From Bacillota bacterium (GTDB taxonomy: Bacteria > Bacillota > Clostridia > Oscillospirales > Oscillospiraceae): a DNA stretch of 14,784 nt. The notes under the pieces were generated by a model. It worked only from the letters and a program-made list of their open reading frames with translations, was not told where the DNA came from and did no database searches. Each line of letters opens with the position of its first letter. The first letter of the stretch is position 1. The stretch spans positions 1 through 14,784 of the forward strand of contig JAGFXS010000016.1 in the NCBI GenBank assembly GCA_017861415.1. The letters are read 5' to 3'. This document shows positions 1 to 6,931 of the stretch, piece after piece. The translations under genes were made by a program, and so were the position numbers.

Positions 1-204
1 GGCAACCGGCGTACCGCCTCTGAAGTGGTGGCCGACAACGTTTATTTTGGCGACTCCCGCAAGGATGGAGAGGGCGGCGGATTCTCCGGCAGCTCTTACG
101 GCGGCAGTCCATATTCCCCCGCCCCTGGCGGAGGTTATCCAACCGCACCCGACGTGGACCAGTTCGCGGAACTGAGTGACGACGACGGCGAGCTCCCCTT
201 CTAA
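1..204 (+). CDS. ssb: Single-stranded DNA-binding protein, C-terminal part
   Basis: The reading frame is open from base 1 and ends at TAA 202-204, so only the last 67 residues are inside the window. The visible part starts with the end of the OB fold (residues of the type TASEVVADNVYFGDSR). It continues as a glycine, serine, proline and tyrosine-rich flexible linker. It finishes with the acidic tip DDDGELPF, the hallmark of bacterial SSB: the terminal Pro-Phe docks onto repair and replication partners. The protein coats single-stranded DNA during replication, recombination and repair. The neighbour 45 bases downstream is rpsR, matching the common rpsF-ssb-rpsR operon; rpsF would lie just outside. 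Identity is secure from the tip and the gene order. Confidence 0.95.
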   Translation, partial: GNRRTASEVVADNVYFGDSRKDGEGGGFSGSSYGGSPYSPAPGGGYPTAPDVDQFAELSDDDGELPF

Positions 205-249
205 GGGGCCGCTCTACTATAATTTGATGAATGAAGGAGGTTTGCAGAC

Positions 250-489
250 ATGGCTATTGATAGAGATCGCTCCCGCGGCCGCAAGCGCCGTAAGGTATGC
301 GCCTTTTGCGTAGACAAGGTTGAGCACATTGATTATAAGGACTATCCTAAGCTGCGTCGGTTTCTTTCCGAGCGCGCTAAGATCCTGCCCCGCCGTACTA
401 CCGGCACCTGTGCCATGCATCAGCGTCAGCTGACCGACGCCATCAAGCGTGCTCGTCAGATCGCTCTGCTGCCCTATGTGACCGACTAA
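250..489 (+). CDS. rpsR: 30S ribosomal protein S18 (zinc-ribbon form)
   Basis: The product is a 79-residue protein of normal S18 length. It has a basic N-terminus (RGRKRRK) and the family core with [18 protein letters not shown] and the conserved [17 protein letters not shown] end. S18 binds S6 on the platform of the small subunit near 16S rRNA. Cys17, Cys20, Cys54 and His57 are placed as a metal-binding quartet, so this is the cysteine-containing (C+) version rather than the zinc-free one. The start ATG is fixed by AAGGAGG at about 234-240, with normal spacing. It sits 45 bases after ssb, presumably in the same transcript, and a long hairpin follows its stop. Confidence 0.98.
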   Translation: MAIDRDRSRGRKRRKVCAFCVDKVEHIDYKDYPKLRRFLSERAKILPRRTTGTCAMHQRQLTDAIKRARQIALLPYVTD

Positions 490-507
490 TATACCCTTTA
501 CCACTGA

Positions 508-539
508 AGCGGCAATCACAGGTTACTGTGATTGCCGCT
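508..539 (+). terminator. Hairpin after rpsR
   Basis: A perfect 14-bp stem (508-521 with 526-539) with loop GTTA begins 18 bases after the rpsR stop. The sequence after it (CATTGCTTGTG) is only moderately T-rich, so termination may be incomplete or the hairpin may mainly protect the mRNA end. The position at the end of the ssb-rpsR unit supports a terminator role. Confidence 0.7.
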
Positions 540-590
540 CATTGCTTGTGTATCATCTAAATAGAAAAATCGTTACAAACCAAAGGAATA

Positions 591-624
591 CCCCCGAAGG
601 CGCTTTGTCCTACGGGGGCTGTTT
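591..624 (+). terminator. Second terminator-like hairpin downstream of rpsR
   Basis: CCCCCG at 591-596 pairs with CGGGGG at 613-618. An inner AGG/CCT helix (598-600 with 609-611) lies beyond an A-A mismatch, and the stem is followed by CTGTTTT. This has the layout of a rho-independent terminator and may back up the hairpin at 508-539. The rest of the 327-base gap between rpsR and the next gene (625-816) contains no gene, no convincing promoter and only a 12-bp palindrome. Confidence 0.6.
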
Positions 625-760
625 TATAAGCTTTGTGCCACAAAAATGATTAGGCTGTTAAGCAAGAATAGCAGAGTCATCTCTCCGGACATTCGCCAAA
701 TCTCGACCTTCATCCCACTCCCCCTCTCACTGCTCTCAGTCTATGTGCGCACGAACGAAG

Positions 761-772
761 TATTCATGAATA
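761..772. other. 12-bp perfect palindrome upstream of small membrane protein gene
   Basis: TATTCATGAATA is identical to its own reverse complement and lies 44 bases upstream of the ATG at 817. Such a short dyad could be an operator half-site pair or chance. No promoter elements could be assigned around it with confidence. Confidence 0.3.
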
Positions 773-816
773 AGACACGCGCGCCTTGTCCATACTGAGA
801 AAAAGGAGGTGGCCCC

Positions 817-1089
817 ATGGTAAAAGGTGTTGCCCGTCGTGTTATTATGGTGAAATCCCCGGATCCAAAGCTTTTTGACGAGGCCCTGTTTCTGCTCCGA
901 GAAGAGGCTCTCTTGAAAGGTAGCGAAGACCAAGTACTCCAAGAAGCCCAGCAGGTAGCAAATCAGTATTTACATCGCAACAGCCCATTGGTGTCCTATC
1001 AATCTCGACTTTTGCCAATTTTGGCTGCCTTCTTCGGCGGCGCAGGGCTTGCCTCCCTCATATGGGGATTTGTGCTATTTTTGCCTTAA
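817..1089 (+). CDS. Small protein of unknown function with C-terminal membrane helix
   Basis: I do not recognise a named family. The 90-residue product has a soluble N-terminal part. It begins with VKGVARRVIMVKSPDPKLFDEA and continues with predicted helices rich in Glu, Gln and Ala (about residues 20-55). A hydrophobic stretch from about residue 65 to 88 (ILAAFFGGAGLASLIWGFVLFL) ends two residues from the C-terminus. That layout suggests a tail-anchored or single-pass membrane protein with the N-terminal part in the cytoplasm; this is inference. The start is supported by AAAAAGGAGG just upstream. A downstream in-frame ATG (847) has no such site. The gene stands alone, bounded by terminators on both sides, so it is probably a single-gene unit. 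The reading frame, ribosome binding site and isolated position make it a real gene. Confidence 0.8.
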   Translation: MVKGVARRVIMVKSPDPKLFDEALFLLREEALLKGSEDQVLQEAQQVANQYLHRNSPLVSYQSRLLPILAAFFGGAGLASLIWGFVLFLP

Positions 1090-1094
1090 CCGGC

Positions 1095-1129
1095 AAAACG
1101 GTCCGGACAAAAGTCCGGACCGTTTTTTT
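1095..1129. terminator. Bidirectional rho-independent terminator
   Basis: A 14-bp perfect stem (1095-1108 with 1113-1126) with core GGTCCGGAC, flanked by AAAA and TTTT, encloses an AAAA loop. It is followed by a run of seven Ts on the plus strand. On the minus strand the stem is followed by TTTT. It lies between two converging genes, 5 bases after the plus-strand stop and adjacent to the minus-strand stop, and can end transcripts from both. Confidence 0.93.
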
Positions 1130-1487
1130 ATTCAACTGTCTTTGTCTCCGCCGCGGCGTCCAGTGCGATATCTGGAATAACCTCTTTCAGGTCATCATCG
1201 GTAAGATCTTCTTCCGCCTTCAGTTTGGCAATTTTCTCTTTATTGGCGGCAATATTTTCCCGCGCCTTCCGCACATTCTGTACCATGACCTCGTAGCCCT
1301 CTTCTGGTGCATCCTGATGCAGGCTCATGTAACGCTCGCCCATCTCTATGTAGGCCTTTTTGATCTTCTCCTCCTCGGAGAGATTATCCAGATTCAACCG
1401 GGCAATCTCGCCCAGTACCTTTGCCTTACCAACCCCAGTACGAGTCAGGTTTAAGGCTTTTTCTTTCCAGGTATTCCAGTCTGCCAT
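1128..1487 (-). CDS. Charged, helical cytoplasmic protein of unknown function
   Basis: The 119-residue product starts MADWNTWKEKALNLTRTGVG and is dominated by Lys, Glu, Ala and Leu, with no membrane segment or signal peptide. Residues about 20-100 read as long amphipathic helices that could form a coiled coil, including LDNLSEEEKIKKAYIEMGERY and ENIAANKEKIAKLKAEEDL. The last 20 residues are acidic. The N-terminal pattern resembles small clostridial proteins that often carry a C-terminal zinc ribbon; no cysteine is present here, so that ribbon is absent. The start at 1487 was chosen because AAAGGAGG lies about 10 bases upstream. The frame could be extended to 1595, but the extra 36 residues lack a ribosome binding site. 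Function is unknown. Confidence 0.8.
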   Translation of the reverse strand: MADWNTWKEKALNLTRTGVGKAKVLGEIARLNLDNLSEEEKIKKAYIEMGERYMSLHQDAPEEGYEVMVQNVRKARENIAANKEKIAKLKAEEDLTDDDLKEVIPDIALDAAAETKTVE

Positions 1488-1669
1488 GTTGCTCGGGCCT
1501 CCTTTCCAGTCTGCAGGCCAGCCTTTGGGCCAGTCCTTGCAATTTTCCTCTCCTTTGTGGTATGATATCACCAATCTGCGACCGCGCGGCAGCATGGTCC
1601 GTCTTCAGGCCGTAGACCCCCCTCAGAATGCACCTGCGCCAGAGAAAAGAAAATTGCTGCGCTGGCCCC

Positions 1670-1698
1670 ATTGTACACCATTTGTCCGTAGCTGACAA
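1670..1698 (-). promoter_or_regulatory. SigA-type promoter for the 119-residue protein gene
   Basis: Read on the minus strand, TTGTCA (1698-1693) and TACAAT (1675-1670) are separated by exactly 17 bases; each hexamer matches the consensus at five of six positions. Transcription would start near 1663, giving a leader of roughly 175 bases before the ATG at 1487. In the leader GGCCT and AGGCC could form a small stem that overlaps the ribosome binding site. The rest of the 335-base gap up to dus (1699-1822) shows no clear plus-strand promoter. Confidence 0.75.
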
Positions 1699-1822
1699 CG
1701 TTTTTCTGACAGCAACCCAGGTCCCATCTCACGCTTCCCAGTAGGATTACTCCATTATAGTGGGTAACACTACCACTGGTTCCTAAGTATTTTGCCGATT
1801 TTTGGCACTTGAGGTGACTTTT

Positions 1823-2782
1823 TTGCAATTATATTTTGCGCCTTTAGAGGGCATAACCAACTCCACCTATCTTGATGCCCATCGGCGCTTTTTTGATCCT
1901 CTGAACAAGTACTACACGCCTTTTTTTATACCCAACAGTCAGACAGGAATTCCAAGGACCATCCGCCGGGAGCTACTGCTGGCACGAGAGGCAGACTTTC
2001 CTTTGATCCCCCAAGTTCTTACCAATCAAAGCGGCGATTTTCTCAGTGCTGCAGCAGCTGTAAAGTGTATAGGCTGCACAGAGTTGAACTTGAATTTAGG
2101 TTGCCCTTCCGGCACTGTGGTCTCTAAGGGGAGAGGCGCAGGGTTTTTGACCCAGCGAGATACCTTAACACGGTTTCTGGATGAGATCTTCTCCGCGCCC
2201 CCCCTTCCTATTTCCATCAAAACCCGCATTGGCATGGAAAACCCGGAAGAGTTTCCGCCCCTTCTCGCCTTGTTCAATCAGTATCCCATCTCCCAGCTCA
2301 CTGTACATCCTCGTGTTCGTCGGGAGTTCTACCGAGGAAGCCCGAATCTGGATGCCTTTCGTATAGCGACCGAGGAGAGCCGCAATCCCCTGGTTTACAG
2401 CGGTGATCTCTTTACTCCTACCCAAATTGCCGGATTTCAGCAGGAATTCCCTCGCGTCGAAGCTGTGATGCTGGGCCGTGGCCTAATTGCTAATCCCGCT
2501 CTGGCGGATATGGCAAGGGGCGGCTCCCCCCTCTCCCGGGAGCTTTTGGCTTCTTTTCACGATTACCTCTATGGCCGATACCGGGAATTACTCTTCGGCC
2601 CCTCTCCAGTACTCCACAAGATGAAGGAACTTTGGCATTACATGATCTGTCTGTTTCCCGATCACCAAAAGGCTCTTAAACGTCTGCGGAAGGCTATGAC
2701 ACTTCCCGACTACGAGGCCGCCGTGACTGCCATCTTCCGGGACCTGCCTCTGGACCCACACTCAGGCTACTACACCCACTGA
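1823..2782 (+). CDS. dus: tRNA-dihydrouridine synthase
   Basis: This FMN enzyme uses NADPH to reduce specific uridines in tRNA to dihydrouridine. The product is 319 residues, a normal Dus length. Visible hallmarks, in order, are YFAPLEGIT (4-12, FMN site at the barrel start), NLGCPSGTVVSKGRGAGFL with the catalytic Cys94, KTRIG (133-137), VHPR with His162, VYSGD, and VMLGRGLIANPAL near residue 225. A helical C-terminal domain (from about 250) handles tRNA. The start is TTG at 1823: GAGGTGA at 1811-1817 gives correct spacing, and it yields the family-typical MQLYFAPLEG start. The longer TTG start at 1802 would put the ribosome binding site inside the gene. The subfamily (and so the uridine position) cannot be decided from sequence alone. 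It appears to be a single-gene unit. Confidence 0.95.
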   Translation: MQLYFAPLEGITNSTYLDAHRRFFDPLNKYYTPFFIPNSQTGIPRTIRRELLLAREADFPLIPQVLTNQSGDFLSAAAAVKCIGCTELNLNLGCPSGTVVSKGRGAGFLTQRDTLTRFLDEIFSAPPLPISIKTRIGMENPEEFPPLLALFNQYPISQLTVHPRVRREFYRGSPNLDAFRIATEESRNPLVYSGDLFTPTQIAGFQQEFPRVEAVMLGRGLIANPALADMARGGSPLSRELLASFHDYLYGRYRELLFGPSPVLHKMKELWHYMICLFPDHQKALKRLRKAMTLPDYEAAVTAIFRDLPLDPHSGYYTH

Positions 2783-2810
2783 GGAATGCAGGGAAATCTG
2801 AACACCTGAC

Positions 2811-2839
2811 TTGACAAGTATCCTTTGGTTTCGTATACT
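2811..2839 (+). promoter_or_regulatory. SigA promoter of the T-box/valS unit
   Basis: TTGACA (2811-2816, perfect) and TATACT (2834-2839, five of six) are separated by 17 bases. The predicted start near 2846 lies just before the T-box leader and 29 bases after the dus stop. Confidence 0.88.
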
Positions 2840-2854
2840 AAATTACATAAGAAA

Positions 2855-3097
2855 AAAGCTGTGACGGGAATGAGTAAGCAAATTTCGGGGTGCAGAGAGG
2901 AGACGGTGGCTGAAAGTCTCTCCCCGGACTTGCCCAAGTGGTCCCCGAGCTGCGCGCCGGAACACTATAGTATGGCGCGCCGGTCCCCACCGTTATCGGG
3001 TACTAAGTGCGGACAGAACCTGTTGGTTCTGCCGAATTCAGGTGGTACCGCGGAGTTTATTCGCCCTGAGCAGAGATGCTCAGGGCGTTTTCTTTTA
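2855..3097 (+). promoter_or_regulatory. T-box riboswitch leader, valine specific
   Basis: The leader reads uncharged tRNA-Val and controls the downstream membrane protein gene and valS. Stem I carries the AGTA motif of the specifier loop (in GAATGAGTAAGC, about 2869-2880), the AG bulge (GCAGAGAGGAG) and an apical GGTGGCTGAAA loop. The specifier is GTC at 2941-2943, just before the conserved CCGAGCTGCG. Stem II is the GCGCGCC/GGCGCGC hairpin with GAA and AGTA internal-loop motifs. The conserved CCGTTATC follows at 3000-3007, and stem III is at 3010-3034. The T-box proper, AATTCAGGTGGTACCGCGG, is at 3035-3053. Its TGGT bulge (3043-3046) ends in T, fitting the A73 discriminator of tRNA-Val. TCAGG (3038-3042) can pair with CCTGA (3065-3069) as antiterminator, excluding the terminator. 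This leader fills the 359-base gap between dus and the next gene. Confidence 0.95.
3062..3097 (+). terminator. T-box regulated terminator
   Basis: A perfect 11-bp stem, CGCCCTGAGCA (3062-3072) with TGCTCAGGGCG (3077-3087), has loop GAGA and is followed by TTTTCTTTT. Its left arm overlaps the antiterminator partner of the T-box, so it forms when tRNA-Val is charged. Confidence 0.95.
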
Positions 3098-3141
3098 CCC
3101 GGTTTCCTCCTGTCATCAGCCTATCTGGAAAGGAAATGCGT

Positions 3142-3666
3142 ATGGAATTTTCGAATCAGTCTATCTTTTCCCTGCCCGCTTTGGAGGCCATGCTGTGGTT
3201 TTCCGACCATACCATCCAGCCAAAGATCAAGAAGTTCCGGCGGGGGCTGGCCGCAGTTTCAGGCATTGTATGTCTAATCCTAGCCTTCTATTTGCGGCAG
3301 AACCCCTACAGCAACGAGATGATCACGGCACTCTTACCCGCCATCGGCGGCGTCCTCCTTGTTATGACCTTTGCCTATCCCGTGTATTTGAAATACCTAG
3401 CCAAGCAGCAAATGAAGGGCCAAAACTATGCCTATCACTTCCAGTTTAAAGAGGACGCCTTTACTGCCGGATTCCACGAAAAGGCCACCGCCTATTCCTA
3501 TTCCTCCCTCTATGCTCTGCGAGAGAATGCGGACTACTTTGCCCTATTTTTGGCTCCGCGCCAGGCCTACATGGTGGATAAGCTGGGCTTTCAGAACGTC
3601 GCGGACGCAGAGGCCTTCGGCCCCTTTCTAGAGGAAAAAACCGGCCTGACCATACAGAGATTTTAA
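3142..3666 (+). CDS. YcxB-like membrane protein
   Basis: The 174-residue product has two hydrophobic helices, about 35-51 ([17 protein letters not shown]) and 60-83 ([20 protein letters not shown]). They are followed by a soluble C-terminal domain of about 80 residues containing [30 protein letters not shown] and YMVDKLGF. This arrangement and the final domain resemble the YcxB-like family (a PH-like fold after two membrane helices), whose biochemical role is not known. The start ATG at 3142 is preceded by AAAGGA at a usable distance; the ATG at 3136 is too close to that site. The gene lies between the T-box terminator and valS, only 20 bases from valS, so its expression should follow valine tRNA charging. 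Family assignment is from pattern recognition. Confidence 0.8.
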   Translation: MEFSNQSIFSLPALEAMLWFSDHTIQPKIKKFRRGLAAVSGIVCLILAFYLRQNPYSNEMITALLPAIGGVLLVMTFAYPVYLKYLAKQQMKGQNYAYHFQFKEDAFTAGFHEKATAYSYSSLYALRENADYFALFLAPRQAYMVDKLGFQNVADAEAFGPFLEEKTGLTIQRF

Positions 3667-3686
3667 CCAGAGAGGAAGAAACACCT

Positions 3687-6320
3687 ATGATTCGAGAATT
3701 ACCCAAGGTCTACGATCCCCGCGAGGTCGAGGGCCGTATCTATCAGCAGTGGGAAGACGCCGGCTGTTTTAAAGGCATCCGTGATGTCAAGAAGAAACCC
3801 TTTACCATCGTTATGCCGCCTCCCAACGTGACCGGCCAGCTCCACATGGGTCATGCCATGGACTGTACCCTTCAGGATATTCTGATTCGCTGGAGGCGCA
3901 TGCAGGGTTATGCCGCCTTGTGGCTGCCCGGCACCGACCATGCGGGCATTGCCACACAGATCAAGGTTGAGGAGGCCCTGCGGAACGATGAGGGTCTCAC
4001 CCGTTACGATCTGGGCCGGGAGAAATTTTTGGAGCGGGTCTGGGCCTGGAAAGACACCTACGGCAACCGCATTGTGGAGCAGCAAAAGAAGATGGGTGCC
4101 TCCTGTGATTGGGAGCGCTCGCGCTTCACCATGGACGAAGGCTGCTCCAAAGCTGTCCGGGAGGTTTTTGTCTCCCTCTATGAGCAGGATCTCATCTACA
4201 AAGGCAGCCGGATCATCAACTGGTGCCCCCAATGCACCACCGCGCTCTCCGACGCCGAGGTTGAGTATAAGGAGAAGCCCGGCCACCTGTGGCATCTGAA
4301 GTATCCTATCAAGGACGAACAGGGGCGCTATGTGGTGGTGGCAACCTCCCGTCCGGAAACCATGCTTGGTGACTCCGGCGTGGCAGTGAATCCCGATGAT
4401 CCTCGTTATCAAGACCTCATTGGCAAGACCTGCATCCTTCCCCTCATGGACCGTGAGATCCCCATTGTCGCCGACGATTACGTGGATGTCGCCTTCGGAA
4501 CGGGCTGCGTGAAGATGACCCCCGCCCACGATCCCAATGACTTCGAGGTCGGTCTGCGCCACAATCTGGAGTCCATCCGGGTGCTGGATGACAACGGCAA
4601 GGTCAACGAGCTGGGTGGCAAGTACCACGGCATGGATCGCTATGATGCTAGAAAAGCGGTAGTAAAGGATCTGGACGACCTGGGGCTTCTGGAAAAAATC
4701 GTGGAGCATAATCACAATGTGGGCGTCTGTTATCGCTGTGCCACCGATGTGGAGCCCATTATTTCCGCCCAGTGGTTCGTAAAGATGGCACCTCTTGCCA
4801 AGGAGGCAATTCAGGTGGTGGAAAACGGGGAAACGCGCTTCGTTCCCGACCGTTTCTCCAAGACCTACCTGAACTGGATGGAAAACGTTCATGACTGGTG
4901 CATCTCCCGTCAACTCTGGTGGGGCCATCAGATCCCCGCATGGTACTGCGCCGACTGCGGCCACATCACCGTCGCCCGTGAGGACCCCGCCACCTGCTCC
5001 AAATGCGGTAGCGCACACATCCAACGGGACCCCGACGTGCTGGACACCTGGTTTTCTTCCGCCCTCTGGCCCTTCTCTACCCTGGGCTGGCCTGACAACA
5101 CCGAGGATATGCAGTATTTCTATCCCACGGATGTGCTGGTCACCGGCTATGACATCATTTTCTTCTGGGTGGCCAGAATGATTTTTTCCGGTTGTGCACA
5201 GACAGACAAGACTCCCTTCCACACAGTGTTCATCCACGGCCTGGTGCGGGATGATAAAGGCCGGAAGATGAGCAAATCCCTTGGCAACGGCATTGATCCC
5301 CTGGAAATGGCTGAGGCCTACGGCGCTGATGCGCTGCGCTTCAATCTGGTCTCCGGCAATTCCCCCGGTAACGATCTGCGCTTCTACACCGAGCGCTGTG
5401 AGGCCATGCGGAACTTTGCCAACAAGGTCTGGAACGCCTCCCGCTTCCTGATGATGAACCTCACCATCTCCGACAGCGCCCTGCCGGAGCGGCTGGAGCT
5501 GGAAGATAAGTGGATTCTCTCCAAGCTCAACACCCTGATTCCCGATGTAACTGACAATATGGAGCACTATGAGCTGGGTGTGGCCGCTGGAAAGATTTAC
5601 GACTTCATCTGGGACAGCTACTGTGACTGGTATATCGAGATGACCAAAACCCGTCTTCAGGGAGAAGACGCCCCCGCCAAGGAAGGGGCCCAGCGAGTGC
5701 TGTGCTATGTCCTCACGGAGCTATTAAAGCTGCTGCACCCCTTCATGCCCTTTATCACCGAGGAGATCTGGCAGGCGCTCCCCCACGAGGGTGACTTCCT
5801 CATGCTTCAGGACTGGCCTATCTACCGAGAAGATCTTGCCTTCCCGGCGGAAGAGCGCGCCATCGAGACAGTGATGGAGGCCATCAACGCCATCCGCAGC
5901 CGCCGTGCCGAAATGAACGTGCCTCCCTCCAAGCGCGCCAGACTTCTGGTTGCCACCTCCCAGCGCGAGGCATTCCAGATGGGCTCCCCTATCCTTCGAC
6001 GCCTGGGCTACGGCAGCGAGGTAGAAATTTTGGACAACGAAGAGCTGCCTGCCGAGACTCAGGGCATGGTCACCGTCACCACCTACGCCGCCCGCATTCT
6101 CATGCCACTCGCTGAACTGGTAGATCTGGACAAAGAGCGCGCTCGGTTGGAGAAGGAAATCAAGAAGAACGAGGCAGAGCATGCCAAGCTGGCCGAGAAG
6201 CTCTCTAATCCCGGTTTTGTCTCTAAGGCGCCCGAGGCCGTGGTGGCTGCCGAGAGCGAACGGAAAGAAAAGCTGGAAGTTCTTCTTGCGAAGCTCCAAG
6301 AGGAGCTGGCAAACCTGTAA
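3687..6320 (+). CDS. valS: Valyl-tRNA synthetase
   Basis: This cytoplasmic class Ia enzyme joins valine to tRNA-Val and removes mischarged threonine. The product is 877 residues, normal for bacterial ValRS. It shows the HIGH motif as HMGH (53-56, in [14 protein letters not shown]) and the KMSKS motif (527-531, in [11 protein letters not shown]). The editing domain carries [13 protein letters not shown] (from 220) and the conserved HDPND (281-285). Cysteine pairs are present at 180/183 in the insertion domain, and a four-cysteine zinc knuckle sits at 421, 424, 437 and 440. An anticodon-binding helical domain follows. The C-terminus (about 810-877) is a coiled coil that contacts tRNA. A GAGGAAG site precedes the ATG. 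It is the second gene of the T-box controlled unit and ends in a strong terminator. Confidence 0.99.
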   Translation: MIRELPKVYDPREVEGRIYQQWEDAGCFKGIRDVKKKPFTIVMPPPNVTGQLHMGHAMDCTLQDILIRWRRMQGYAALWLPGTDHAGIATQIKVEEALRNDEGLTRYDLGREKFLERVWAWKDTYGNRIVEQQKKMGASCDWERSRFTMDEGCSKAVREVFVSLYEQDLIYKGSRIINWCPQCTTALSDAEVEYKEKPGHLWHLKYPIKDEQGRYVVVATSRPETMLGDSGVAVNPDDPRYQDLIGKTCILPLMDREIPIVADDYVDVAFGTGCVKMTPAHDPNDFEVGLRHNLESIRVLDDNGKVNELGGKYHGMDRYDARKAVVKDLDDLGLLEKIVEHNHNVGVCYRCATDVEPIISAQWFVKMAPLAKEAIQVVENGETRFVPDRFSKTYLNWMENVHDWCISRQLWWGHQIPAWYCADCGHITVAREDPATCSKCGSAHIQRDPDVLDTWFSSALWPFSTLGWPDNTEDMQYFYPTDVLVTGYDIIFFWVARMIFSGCAQTDKTPFHTVFIHGLVRDDKGRKMSKSLGNGIDPLEMAEAYGADALRFNLVSGNSPGNDLRFYTERCEAMRNFANKVWNASRFLMMNLTISDSALPERLELEDKWILSKLNTLIPDVTDNMEHYELGVAAGKIYDFIWDSYCDWYIEMTKTRLQGEDAPAKEGAQRVLCYVLTELLKLLHPFMPFITEEIWQALPHEGDFLMLQDWPIYREDLAFPAEERAIETVMEAINAIRSRRAEMNVPPSKRARLLVATSQREAFQMGSPILRRLGYGSEVEILDNEELPAETQGMVTVTTYAARILMPLAELVDLDKERARLEKEIKKNEAEHAKLAEKLSNPGFVSKAPEAVVAAESERKEKLEVLLAKLQEELANL

Positions 6321-6393
6321 GTCTATTCAGCCCGCTGGGGAAATATGCCCCTGCAAACCCGCTTCGACAGAAAAATTTTTAGCCATCGCTTAT

Positions 6394-6432
6394 AATCGCA
6401 GTACACTACCATTTTAGTGTACTGCGATTTTT
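6394..6432 (+). terminator. Terminator of valS
   Basis: A 15-bp stem (6394-6408 with 6415-6429) with a 6-base loop is followed by TTTTATT. It separates the valS unit from the spoIIA operon. Confidence 0.92.
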
Positions 6433-6481
6433 ATTGATTACTTTGCCATGATCTAGACATCCAAACAGGAGGAAGCCGACT

Positions 6482-6796
6482 ATGCCAGTGACCTGCACCA
6501 GTGAGGGCCGCAACCTCACCGCCTCCATCTATGGAGAAATCGACCACCACAGCGCCAAGGACATCATGAAGGAGCTGGATCGGCAGATTGAACGCATCAT
6601 ACCCCTCCGGCTGGTGCTGGACTGTTCCGGTATTACCTTCATGGACAGCTCCGGTATCGCCATTCTGCTCAGGGCGTACCACCGCATGAAATCCCTGACT
6701 GGAGAAACCACCATTATCGGGGTTCCTCCGCAGCCCGCCAAAGTATTGAAAGCCGCTGGCCTCCACCGGCTGATGGGCGTCCAGACGGGGACATAG
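6482..6796 (+). CDS. spoIIAA: Anti-sigma-F factor antagonist SpoIIAA
   Basis: The 104-residue product is a single STAS domain. It contains GEIDHHSAKDI near residue 18 and the FMDSSGIAILL motif at 53-62; Ser56 aligns with the phosphorylated Ser58 of the Bacillus subtilis protein. Unphosphorylated SpoIIAA binds SpoIIAB and releases sigma-F in the forespore; SpoIIAB phosphorylates and inactivates it. The ribosome binding site AGGAGGAA lies 7-8 bases before the ATG. It heads the spoIIA operon. Only about 35 bases separate the ribosome binding site from the valS terminator, and no clear SigH-type promoter could be picked out there. The gap to spoIIAB (135 bases) is unusually large. Confidence 0.95.
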   Translation: MPVTCTSEGRNLTASIYGEIDHHSAKDIMKELDRQIERIIPLRLVLDCSGITFMDSSGIAILLRAYHRMKSLTGETTIIGVPPQPAKVLKAAGLHRLMGVQTGT

Positions 6797-6827
6797 CCCC
6801 TGAAATCACAACCCCTTTTAACAGCTT

Positions 6828-6849
6828 TCCCGCCCCATTTCCGGCGGGA
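6828..6849 (+). other. Hairpin in the spoIIAA-spoIIAB gap
   Basis: TCCCGCC (6828-6834) pairs perfectly with GGCGGGA (6843-6849) around an 8-base loop and is followed by TTGTTTGG. The right arm sequence CCGGCGGGA recurs at 6881-6889, so the left arm has two possible partners. It could be a weak terminator, a processing site or a translation-modulating structure for spoIIAB. Confidence 0.5.
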
Positions 6850-6931
6850 TTGTTTGGCCCTTGCATCAACATAAGATCAGCCGGCGGGACATAGCATCTC
6901 CGTTCGGCTGCCAGGAAGGGAGCGTACATAT

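Noticed and set aside
217..519. 100-codon minus-strand frame over rpsR
   Set aside because: It is antisense to the certain S18 gene and overlaps its terminator; no ribosome binding site.
768..796. Possible sporulation sigma-E type promoter (ATA and CATACT) before the 90-residue gene
   Set aside because: The predicted start would fall inside the ribosome binding site, leaving no usable leader.
1488..1595. N-terminal extension of the 119-residue protein to 1595
   Set aside because: The ATG at 1595 lacks a ribosome binding site, while the ATG at 1487 has AAAGGAGG; the extension is reported only as a leader oddity.
3699..5567. A 622-codon open frame on the minus strand inside valS
   Set aside because: It is exactly antisense to a certain gene with codon-position GC bias, its protein is low-complexity in Gly, Val and His with no recognisable motif, and it has no ribosome binding site.
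5724..6299. 191-codon minus-strand frame at the end of valS
   Set aside because: It is the shadow of the coiled-coil and anticodon-domain coding sequence, with no independent start signal.
6367..6396. Possible SigH promoter for spoIIAA near the valS terminator
   Set aside because: ACAGAAAAA partly fits a -35 element, but the matching -10 element fails and the terminator hairpin would lie downstream of it.
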